Source of the DNA: Paracoccaceae bacterium
Lineage (GTDB): Bacteria > Pseudomonadota > Alphaproteobacteria > Rhodobacterales > Rhodobacteraceae
Direction of reading: 5' to 3'
Assembly: GCA_007121055.1 (NCBI GenBank)
Contig: SKMM01000198.1
Location: 1-20,225, forward strand
Length of the DNA stretch: 20,225 nucleotides
Both the position numbers and the translations under genes were made by a program. Under the pieces are notes generated by a model that ran no database searches, had not been told where the DNA came from, and worked only from the letters and a program-made list of their open reading frames with translations. Below, piece after piece: positions 14,282 to 20,225 of the stretch; position 1 is the first letter of the stretch, and each line of letters opens with the position of its first letter.

Positions 14282-14761
14282 ATGGCAACCGATCCCAAAC
14301 GCAAGGGCAAGCCGCTGACCGGCCTCAAGGTGCTCGCCATCGCCGTGGGGTCCTTCGCGGTGATTCTGGGCGCGAACCTTACGCTGGCGTTCAACGCCGT
14401 CAGCAGCTTCCCGGGGCTCGAGGTCGACAACAGCTACGTCGCCAGCCAGAACTTCAACGAGCAGCTGGAACAGCAGCTCGGCCTCGGCTGGGAGGTCAGC
14501 GCGCAGATCGAGGGCGGGATGCTGGTCCTCTCCTTCACCGACGCCGACGGCCGCCCGGTGGACGTCGCCACCCTCGACGCCACGCTCGGCCGCGCCACCC
14601 ATGTGCGTGACGACCAGCGGCCCGATTTCTACTATCACCGCGGCACCTTCACCGCGCCGGTGGACCTCGCGCCCGGCAACTGGAACATCCGGCTGGAGGC
14701 CACCGCCCCCGACGGCACCCCGTTCCGCCAGCGCGTCGTGCTGCGCGTCCGCGAGGGCTGA
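14282..14761 (+). CDS. ccoH: cbb3 oxidase assembly protein CcoH (FixH)
   Basis: The 159-residue protein has a short cytoplasmic start, one membrane helix (LKVLAIAVGSFAVILGANLTLAF) and a periplasmic FixH domain. The domain shows the typical VDNSYVASQNFNE and the ending FRQRVVLRVREG. CcoH is needed for cbb3 assembly and stays associated with the complex. It lies between ccoG (3-base gap) and ccoI (5-base gap), so it is in one operon. Position and domain make the call firm although sequence conservation in this family is low. Confidence 0.92.
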   Translation: MATDPKRKGKPLTGLKVLAIAVGSFAVILGANLTLAFNAVSSFPGLEVDNSYVASQNFNEQLEQQLGLGWEVSAQIEGGMLVLSFTDADGRPVDVATLDATLGRATHVRDDQRPDFYYHRGTFTAPVDLAPGNWNIRLEATAPDGTPFRQRVVLRVREG

Positions 14762-14766
14762 GGCCC

Positions 14767-16941
14767 ATGACCGAGGCGCTGCGCCCGCCCCCCTCGGCCT
14801 GTCCCGGCTGCGCCGTCGCCCCCGCAGCGGCGCCGGTCGAGGACAAGGGCGCGCGCCTCCTGCTGTCGCTTCCCACCATCCACTGCGCCGGCTGCATCTC
14901 CACCGTCGAAAAGGGCCTCGCCAGACATCCCGGCGTCCGCTCCGCCCGGGTGAACCTCACGCTGAAACGCGCGAGCATCGACGCCGAGCCCACCGTTTCC
15001 GCCGCCGACCTCATCGCCACCCTTGATGGCATCGGCTACGAGGCGCATGAACTCGATCCCGGCGTCCTGTCGCAGACCGAGACCGACCGCCAGGGCCGCG
15101 ACCTGCTGATGCGCATTGGCGTCGCGGGCTTTGCGATGATGAACGTGATGATCCTGTCCATCGCCGTCTGGGCGGGGGCCGAGGACGCCACGCGCGACCT
15201 CTTCCACCTCATCTCGGCCGTCATCGCCATCCCCACCGTGGCCTTCGCGGGCCAGCCCTTCTTCCGCTCCGCACTCAAGGCTCTGCGGGCGCGGCGGCTG
15301 AACATGGACGGCCCCATCGCGCTCGCGCTTATCCTCACCGTCGCCATCTCGCTGTTCGAGACGCTGCAATCCGGCCAGCACGCCTATTTTGAGGCCGTGC
15401 TGATGCTCACCTTCTTCCTCCTCGTGGGCCGCTATCTCGACCATCGCGCCCGCGCACTCGCCCGCTCCGCCGCGCAGGAGCTGGCGGCGCTGGAGGTCCC
15501 GCGCGCCCTTCGCATCGCGGGCGGCACCCAGACCGAGGTCCCCATCGCCCAGCTGGCCGTCGGCGATCTGGTCCTCGTCCGCCCCGGCGCCCGCGTGCCC
15601 GTGGACGGCGAGGTCACCGAGGGTCGCTCGGAAATCGACCGCTCCCTTCTGACGGGCGAGACCCTGCCCGTCGTCACCGCCCCCGGCGCGCAGCTCAGCG
15701 CGGGCGAGGTCAACCTCACGGGCCCCCTCACCGTCCGCGTCACCGCGGCCGGCCGCGACAGCTCGCTGCACCGCATGGCCGATCTGGTGGCCGCCGCCGA
15801 GTCCGCCCGCACCCGCTACACCACTCTGGCCGACCGTGCCGCCCGCGCCTATGCCCCCACCATCCCGCTCCTGTCGCTGGGCGCCTTCGTGGTCTGGATG
15901 TGGATCTCCGGCGGCGACCTGCGCCTGTCGGTCAACATCGCCGTCGCCACCCTGATCATCACCTGCCCCTGCGCGCTGGGCCTCGCCGTGCCGGCCGTCG
16001 TCACCGCCGCCTCGGGGCGTCTCTTCCGCAAGGGCCTCCTGATCAAGGACGGTACCGCGCTCGAACGCCTGGCCGAGGTCGACACCGTCGTCTTCGACAA
16101 GACCGGCACCCTCACCATGGGCACCCCCGTCCCCGACAACCTCGACGCCCACCCCGAACCCGCCCTGCGCGTGGCGCTGGCGCTGTCCGAGGCCTCCTCC
16201 CACCCGCTCGCCCGCGCGCTCGCCACCGCCCTGCGCGCCCGCGGCCTCGCACCCGCGCAGGTGGACGACCTCCGCGAGGCCCCCGGCTACGGCGTCCAGG
16301 GAACCTGGCAGGGCCAGCCCGTGAAACTCGGCCGCGCCGGATGGGTCGGCGCCACCCACGCCGCCACCACCGGCGCCTACCTGTCGCTGGGCGAGGACAC
16401 CCACAGCTTCACCTTCACCGATGCGCTGCGTCCCGGCGCCGAGGAGGTCGTGGCCGCCCTCCAGGCCCAGGGCAAGACCCTCTGGCTCCTGTCCGGCGAC
16501 GTCGCCCCGGCGGTCGAGGCCATGGCCCACCGCCTGAACATCCCCCACCACCGCGCCGGCGCCCTGCCGACCGAAAAGGCCGCCCATATCGAGGCGCTCC
16601 AGGCCCAGGGCCACAAGGTCCTCATGGTCGGCGACGGTCTCAACGACACGGTGGCGCTCTCCGCCGCCCATGTCTCGATCTCGCCCGCCTCCGCCCTCGA
16701 CGCCGCCCGCGCGGCCTCCGACATGGTGCTGCTGGGGCGCGACATCGCCCCCGTCGCCGACGCCCTGCGCATCTCCCAGACCTCCGTCCGCCGCATCCGC
16801 GAGAATTTCTGGCAATCCGGCCTCTACAACGCCGTCTTCGTCCCCATCGCCCTCGTCGGCTGGTGCACGCCGCTCTGGGCCGCGCTTGCCATGTCCATCA
16901 GCTCCATCACCGTCTCCCTCAACGCCCTGAGACTGAAGTAA
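14767..16941 (+). CDS. ccoI: cbb3-assembly copper-exporting P1B-type ATPase CcoI (FixI/CtpA2)
   Basis: The 724-residue heavy-metal ATPase moves Cu(I) out of the cytoplasm for the CuB site of CcoN. An extra CPGC pair sits at residues 12-15 and a heavy-metal-associated domain has C40-A-G-C43. Membrane helices follow, with the actuator TGE at 296-298 and the metal-site CPC at 400-402 (ITCPCALGLAVP). The phosphorylation motif DKTGTLT starts at D444, the SSHP motif has H479-P480, and the hinge motif GDGLND is at 622-627. All catalytic motifs are intact. Two membrane helices close the protein (NAVFVPIALVGW onward). Context in ccoGHIS separates it from copper-detoxifying CopA. Length is normal. Confidence 0.96.
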   Translation: MTEALRPPPSACPGCAVAPAAAPVEDKGARLLLSLPTIHCAGCISTVEKGLARHPGVRSARVNLTLKRASIDAEPTVSAADLIATLDGIGYEAHELDPGVLSQTETDRQGRDLLMRIGVAGFAMMNVMILSIAVWAGAEDATRDLFHLISAVIAIPTVAFAGQPFFRSALKALRARRLNMDGPIALALILTVAISLFETLQSGQHAYFEAVLMLTFFLLVGRYLDHRARALARSAAQELAALEVPRALRIAGGTQTEVPIAQLAVGDLVLVRPGARVPVDGEVTEGRSEIDRSLLTGETLPVVTAPGAQLSAGEVNLTGPLTVRVTAAGRDSSLHRMADLVAAAESARTRYTTLADRAARAYAPTIPLLSLGAFVVWMWISGGDLRLSVNIAVATLIITCPCALGLAVPAVVTAASGRLFRKGLLIKDGTALERLAEVDTVVFDKTGTLTMGTPVPDNLDAHPEPALRVALALSEASSHPLARALATALRARGLAPAQVDDLREAPGYGVQGTWQGQPVKLGRAGWVGATHAATTGAYLSLGEDTHSFTFTDALRPGAEEVVAALQAQGKTLWLLSGDVAPAVEAMAHRLNIPHHRAGALPTEKAAHIEALQAQGHKVLMVGDGLNDTVALSAAHVSISPASALDAARAASDMVLLGRDIAPVADALRISQTSVRRIRENFWQSGLYNAVFVPIALVGWCTPLWAALAMSISSITVSLNALRLK

Positions 16942-16967
16942 CCCCCGACCCCCGGAGGAGCCGCTCC

Positions 16968-17135
16968 ATGGAAGTGCTCGCCATCCTGATCCCTGTCTCG
17001 CTGTTCCTCGGTCTCCTCGGCCTCGGCGCCTTCTTCTGGACCCTGCGCAAGGGCCAGTACGACGACCCCGAAGGCGACGCCCGCCGCATCCTCAACACCG
17101 ACTACGACGACCGCCCCAAGCGCGACGACGAATAA
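16968..17135 (+). CDS. ccoS: cbb3 oxidase maturation protein CcoS (FixS)
   Basis: The 55-residue protein has one helix (VLAILIPVSLFLGLLGLGAFFW), then the family motif TLRKGQYDDPEGDARRIL and a charged end. CcoS is required to insert heme b and copper into CcoN. CGGAGGAG lies seven bases before ATG 16968. It is the last ccoGHIS gene; dapB follows after 66 bases in the same direction and might be read through. Confidence 0.93.
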   Translation: MEVLAILIPVSLFLGLLGLGAFFWTLRKGQYDDPEGDARRILNTDYDDRPKRDDE

Positions 17136-17201
17136 CCCCGGCTTGCATCCGCCTCCGACCCGGCGCTATCCCGCGCTTCGGTCCCACCGCGGAGAAAGCC
17201 C

Positions 17202-17945
17202 ATGCCCGAGCGCACCCCCGTCACCGTCGCCGGCGCCTCGGGCCGGATGGGCCAGGCGCTGATCGGGCTGCTGGAGGGTCACCCGACCCTGCGCCTCGGC
17301 GCCTGCCTCGAACGCCGCGGCCACCCCTGGCTGTCCGCAGGCGGCCCCGAAGGCATCCCCGTCACCGACGACCCGGCCGAGGCCCTCGCCCGGGCCCCCG
17401 TCGCGCTCGACTTCACCACGCCCGAGGCCACGCTGGCCCTCGCCCGCGCGGCCGCCGACCGGGGGGCTGTCCACATCATCGGCACTACCGGGTTCAGCGA
17501 CGCCCAGCTCGCCGACCTCGGCCAGATCCGGGGCGCCGTCACCGTCCGCGCCGGCAACATGAGCCTCGGCGTCAACCTGCTCGTGCAACTCACCCGCCGC
17601 GTCGCCGCCGCCCTCGGCCCCGAATTCGACATCGAGATCGTCGAGGCCCACCACCGCGCCAAGGTCGACGCCCCCTCCGGCACCGCGCTGATGCTGGGCG
17701 AGGCCGCCGCCGAGGGCCGCGGCGTGACCCTGGCCGAGGCTGCCCAGCGCGGCCGCGACGGCCTCACCGGCCCCCGCCCCGAGGGCGCCATCGGTTTCGC
17801 CGCCCTGCGCGGCGGCGACATCGTGGGCGAACACGACGTGCTGTTCGCCGGTCCGGGCGAGCGCATCGTGCTGCGCCACATCGCCACCGACCGCTCGATC
17901 TTCGCCCGCGGCGCCTACGACATGCACGACGTGCTCGGCCTCTGA
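17202..17945 (+). CDS. dapB: 4-hydroxy-tetrahydrodipicolinate reductase with shortened C-terminus
   Basis: The 247-residue cytoplasmic enzyme of lysine/diaminopimelate synthesis reduces the dihydrodipicolinate precursor with NAD(P)H. The dinucleotide loop GASGRMG is at residues 11-17, GTTGFSD in the Rossmann half, and the substrate motif is E148-A-H150-H151-x2-K154-VDAPSGTA. These match the E. coli H159/H160/K163 spacing. The end reads [18 protein letters not shown], where E. coli has FANGAVRSALWLSGKESG and then LFDMRDVL. About 14 residues, the helix between the two motifs, are missing in frame. The enzyme is therefore shorter than the usual 265-273. GGAGAAA lies upstream of ATG 17202. It may follow ccoS by read-through. 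Family confident; whether this version is fully active is uncertain. Confidence 0.9.
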   Translation: MPERTPVTVAGASGRMGQALIGLLEGHPTLRLGACLERRGHPWLSAGGPEGIPVTDDPAEALARAPVALDFTTPEATLALARAAADRGAVHIIGTTGFSDAQLADLGQIRGAVTVRAGNMSLGVNLLVQLTRRVAAALGPEFDIEIVEAHHRAKVDAPSGTALMLGEAAAEGRGVTLAEAAQRGRDGLTGPRPEGAIGFAALRGGDIVGEHDVLFAGPGERIVLRHIATDRSIFARGAYDMHDVLGL

Positions 17946-17977
17946 CCCGGCCCCCCCGCCCGGAAGGCCCTCGGAAA

Positions 17978-17992
17978 CGGCGCCCCGCGCCG
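17978..17992 (+). terminator. short GC hairpin after dapB
   Basis: CGGCGC-CCC-GCGCCG is a perfect 6-bp stem 32 bases after the dapB stop, followed by GCCTCTTCC rather than a real T-tract. It may contribute to termination together with the C-rich tract that follows. Confidence 0.35.
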
Positions 17993-17993
17993 G

Positions 17994-18146
17994 CCTCTTC
18001 CACCCCGGCAGGCGGCGTGTTCCGCCCCAACTCCCGCCACAGCCGCCCGCACCGCTGCGCACCCCCCAGGGTCCAGCTCCCAACCCATCCCCGCCGCCCA
18101 CGCAGGCACCCAGCCCCGCGCCACCCCGCCCCCGGCCCGAGCGCGA
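17994..18146 (+). promoter_or_regulatory. C-rich, G-poor tract, candidate Rho utilisation (rut) region
   Basis: Between dapB and the aminotransferase the plus strand is strongly C-rich and relatively G-poor; by my count C is over half the bases and more than twice G. Many CCC and CCCC runs occur and I see no strong hairpin. This is the composition expected of a Rho loading site on the dapB transcript. It is only a composition argument. Confidence 0.35.
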
Positions 18147-18175
18147 TTGACGCGGACCCACCGCTGGCCTAACCC
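18147..18175 (+). promoter_or_regulatory. candidate sigma-70 promoter of the aminotransferase gene
   Basis: TTGACG (18147-18152) is followed after 16-17 bases by CTAACC/TAACCC (18169-18175). The start would be about 35 bases before ATG 18214. The -35 element is good; the -10 is weak, as is common in alphaproteobacteria. Confidence 0.45.
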
Positions 18176-18213
18176 GTTGGGATGCCACCGCCGCCCCAAC
18201 CCCGGAGTTCCCC

Positions 18214-19491
18214 ATGAGCCTGCGCCACGGCCGGACCTATCACGCCATCCCCGGCCCCTCGGTGGTGCCCGACCGGGTGCTGCAGGCCATGCACCGCGCC
18301 GCCCCCAACATCTACGAGGGCGCGCTGCTGGAGATGACCGAGACGCTGATCCCCGACCTCAAGCGCCTCGCGCAGACCGAGACGGGGCATGTCGCCATCT
18401 ACATCGGCAACGGCCATGCCGGGTGGGAGGCCTCCAACGCCAACCTCTTCAACCGCGGCGACCGGGTGCTGCTGCTCGCCACCGGCCGCTTCGGCCATGG
18501 CTGGGCCGCCAGCCTGCAGGGCATGGGGGTGGAAGTCGACATGGTCGATTTCGGCCGCCACAGCCCCGCCGACCCCGCGGTTCTGGCCGAAAGGCTCGCC
18601 ACCGACCGCGGCCACGCCTACCGCGCCGTGGTCTGCACCCATGTCGACACGGCCTCCACCGCCCGCAGCGACATCCCCGCCCTGCGCGCGGCCCTCGATG
18701 CCACGGGGCACCCCGCGCTTCTGATGGTCGACGGCATCGCCTCGGTGGGCTGCGACGAGATGCGGATGGACGCCTGGGGCGTCGACGTGCTGGTGGCCGC
18801 CAGCCAGAAGGGGGTGATGGTTCCCCCCGGCCTCGCCTTCGTGTGGTTCTCGGAAAAGGCCCGCGCGGCCGGCCGCGACGCCACCCTGCGCACTCCCTAC
18901 TGGAACTGGGAGCCGCGCATCGCGCCCGAGTTCTACTACCAGTATTTCTGCGGCACCGCTCCCACCCACCACCTCTTCGGCCTGCGCGAGGCGCTGGACA
19001 TGCTGATCCACGAGGAGGGGCTGGAGGCCGCCTGGGAGCGCCACGCCCGGCTCGCGCGCGCTGTCTGGGCCGCGGCCGAGGCCTGGGGTCGGGGCGGCGC
19101 CATGGCGCTCAACGTGGCCGAGCCTGCGGCGCGGGCCCATGCGGTCACCGCCCTGCGGCTCGACGCACCCGACGGCACCCGCCTGCGGAAGTGGTGCGAC
19201 GAGCAGGGCGGCGTGACCCTGGGCATCGGCCTCGGGATGGCCGAACCGGGCGAGGCCGCCTGGCACGGCTTCTTCCGCCTGGCCCATATGGGTCACGTCA
19301 ACGCACACATGACATTGGGCGCTCTCGCTGTCATGGACGCGGGCCTCAAGGTGCTCGACATCCCCCACGGCCACGGCGCCCTCGACGCAGCCTCCGCTGC
19401 CCTCACCACGCCTCTGGCGAAGGTCTCATCCGCCACCGCACACCCCCCCCAGCCGGCCTGGGTCGACCCCGGCCTCGCGACGACCGCCTGA
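18214..19491 (+). CDS. class V aminotransferase, alanine/serine-glyoxylate type
   Basis: The 425-residue PLP enzyme of fold type I is probably cytoplasmic. The N-terminus YHAIPGPSVVPDRVLQAM is the usual substrate-entry segment of the alanine-glyoxylate aminotransferase family. D173 (VDGIASVG) should contact the pyridine nitrogen and K199 (ASQKGVMVPPG) carries PLP. The C-terminal domain has GLGMAEPG and the motif FRLAHMGHVNAHMTLGAL, typical of the family. Related enzymes use alanine or serine with glyoxylate, or other small amino donors; the exact substrate is not readable here. A tail of about 26 residues after the last conserved helix (SSATAHPPQPAWVDPG region) looks added and disordered. CGGAG precedes ATG 18214. 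It has its own candidate promoter and appears to be transcribed alone. Confidence 0.88.
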   Translation: MSLRHGRTYHAIPGPSVVPDRVLQAMHRAAPNIYEGALLEMTETLIPDLKRLAQTETGHVAIYIGNGHAGWEASNANLFNRGDRVLLLATGRFGHGWAASLQGMGVEVDMVDFGRHSPADPAVLAERLATDRGHAYRAVVCTHVDTASTARSDIPALRAALDATGHPALLMVDGIASVGCDEMRMDAWGVDVLVAASQKGVMVPPGLAFVWFSEKARAAGRDATLRTPYWNWEPRIAPEFYYQYFCGTAPTHHLFGLREALDMLIHEEGLEAAWERHARLARAVWAAAEAWGRGGAMALNVAEPAARAHAVTALRLDAPDGTRLRKWCDEQGGVTLGIGLGMAEPGEAAWHGFFRLAHMGHVNAHMTLGALAVMDAGLKVLDIPHGHGALDAASAALTTPLAKVSSATAHPPQPAWVDPGLATTA

Positions 19492-19543
19492 CCGCGCGTA
19501 GGCCAACTTCGGTCCAGTCGCTCCTGACCGCGCGCCGGCCGAC
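19487..19543. repeat. imperfect direct repeat at the aminotransferase stop codon
   Basis: CCTGACCGCGCG occurs at 19487 and again at 19523, a 36-base period. In each copy it continues with a similar nine bases (TAGGCCAAC versus CCGGCCGAC), 18 of 21 bases in common. The first copy contains the stop codon. It may mark a small local duplication that set the present end of the gene. Confidence 0.45.
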
Positions 19544-19556
19544 CCGAGACTTGACG

Positions 19557-19566
19557 CAAGCGCTTG
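19557..19566. promoter_or_regulatory. palindrome CAAGCGCTTG in the convergent gap
   Basis: This perfect 10-base palindrome is flanked by TTGACG at 19551-19556 and again at 19564-19569. The centre AAGCGCTT resembles LacI-family operators. It lies between two converging genes, so no target gene is obvious and chance is possible. Confidence 0.25.
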
Positions 19567-19705
19567 ACGAGGGGTCGGCCGGCCTCAGGTCCGCGGCGCC
19601 CGCCAGACCGTTACCCCGGCGGACTTGGCGCGACCGCGCCACCATCGCCTGACAGGCGGCGGGTTCGTGCGCGGCCGAAGCCAGGGCACTTGTCGAGCGT
19701 GGAGC

Positions 19706-19723
19706 GCCCCCGCAGCCGGGGGC
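19706..19723 (-). terminator. hairpin downstream of ispE
   Basis: GCCCCCG-CAGC-CGGGGGC is a perfect 7-bp stem with a 4-base loop, starting five bases beyond the ispE stop. No T-tract follows on either strand. Convergent position suggests a shared transcription end with the aminotransferase. Confidence 0.45.
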
Positions 19724-19727
19724 TCGC

Positions 19728-20225
19728 CTAAACCGGCGGGGCCAGGATCGGGGCGTCGGCCACCCACCAGCCTGGGCGTGCGGCGCGCAGGGCCTCCGCC
19801 GCGGCCGCCGCGGCGGCGGCCGAGGCGAAGAGACCAAAGCAGGTCGCCCCCGACCCCGACATCCGGGCAAGCCCGCAACCGGGCTGTGCCGCCAACGCCT
19901 CCAGCACCGTGCCGATCTCGCGCACCAGCCCCCGGGCCGGCGCCTCAAGATCGTTGCGCATGGTGGCAAGCCAGGCCGCCAGCGCTCCGGCATCGGGCCA
20001 GGCGGGCAGGGAAGGGGGCATCGGCGCCCCGTCGCGGCAGTCGAGGGCTGCGAACACCGCCGCGGTGGGCGTCTCCACGCCCGGGTTCACCAGCACAAGC
20101 CAGACGGGCGGCAGGGCAGGGCAGGGCGCCAGCCGCTCGCCGATCCCCGACATCCGCGCGGGCCGGCCGGCCAGGCACACCGGCACGTCCGCCCCCAGCG
20201 CCAGGACTGCTTCGGGGGCCGGCGC
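19728..20225 (-). CDS. ispE: 4-diphosphocytidyl-2-C-methyl-D-erythritol kinase, C-terminal part
   Basis: The last 165 residues are present; the start lies beyond the right edge. This GHMP kinase phosphorylates CDP-ME in the non-mevalonate isoprenoid (MEP) pathway. The frame begins within [20 protein letters not shown] followed by IGE, the conserved IspE segment after the ATP-binding loop. It continues with [13 protein letters not shown] and near the end has [13 protein letters not shown], the glycine-rich GHMP motif 3. An alanine run follows ([12 protein letters not shown]), encoded by near-repetitive GCC/GCG codons around 19796-19822. The N-terminal catalytic residues are outside the window. 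MEP-pathway isoprenoids would supply quinones and carotenoids, but no link to neighbours is visible. Confidence 0.93.
   Translation of the reverse strand, partial: APAPEAVLALGADVPVCLAGRPARMSGIGERLAPCPALPPVWLVLVNPGVETPTAAVFAALDCRDGAPMPPSLPAWPDAGALAAWLATMRNDLEAPARGLVREIGTVLEALAAQPGCGLARMSGSGATCFGLFASAAAAAAAAEALRAARPGWWVADAPILAPPV

Noticed and set aside
14635..16815. 726-codon minus-strand open frame
   Set aside because: It is antisense to ccoI, and its glycine-rich composition is that expected of a shadow.
19796..19822. GCC/GCG alanine-codon repeat in ispE as a phase-variable tract
   Set aside because: The codons are mixed rather than a perfect repeat, and alanine-rich helices are common in high-GC proteins.

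Overview
The window is very GC-rich DNA with tightly packed genes and C/G-biased third codon positions. Gene content and order point to an alphaproteobacterium of the Rhodobacter/Paracoccus group (Rhodobacteraceae sensu lato). The strongest clue is the block hemN < > fnrL, usp < > ccoNOQP-ccoGHIS, the arrangement known around the cbb3 oxidase of Rhodobacter sphaeroides. The placement rests on protein motifs and synteny; no database search was run.

Layout. (1) 3-3944: the end of an ABC ATPase, a large FtsX-type permease and a secreted CrtC/AttH-like lipocalin protein, together an ABC export-type cassette of poorly known function. (2) 4021-5508: a small VanZ-family membrane protein followed closely by a NeuC/LegG-type UDP-N-acetylglucosamine 2-epimerase. 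(3) 5668-7831: oxygen-independent coproporphyrinogen III dehydrogenase (hemN, minus strand) diverging from the anaerobic regulator fnrL. (4) 8083-8922: a universal stress protein on the minus strand. (5) 9151-12701: ccoNOQP, the structural subunits of cbb3 cytochrome c oxidase. (6) 12854-17135: ccoGHIS, the copper delivery and assembly genes. (7) 17202-17945: dapB with an apparent in-frame deletion near the C-terminus. (8) 18214-19491: a class V (alanine-glyoxylate type) aminotransferase. (9) 19728-20225: the C-terminal part of ispE on the minus strand.

How it fits together. FnrL is an oxygen-labile Fe-S activator. Three FNR-type palindromes (TTGAC-N4-(A/G)TCAA) lie between hemN and fnrL (7058-7071), between usp and ccoN (9017-9030), and upstream of ccoG (12776-12789). 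This forms a compact micro-oxic regulon: heme synthesis without oxygen, the high-affinity oxidase, its copper/heme maturation genes and a stress protein, all next to their regulator. A strong hairpin after ccoP and a separate FNR promoter before ccoG suggest that ccoNOQP and ccoGHIS are two transcription units.

Nothing in the window is clearly a new system. The least-explained items are the ABC exporter/lipocalin cassette, the VanZ + epimerase pair, the shortened DapB, two different FNR-box-to-hexamer spacings, and a C-rich Rho-site-like stretch after dapB. No tRNA, rRNA, insertion sequence, phage gene or CRISPR array was seen. No gene-free stretch exceeds 300 bases.
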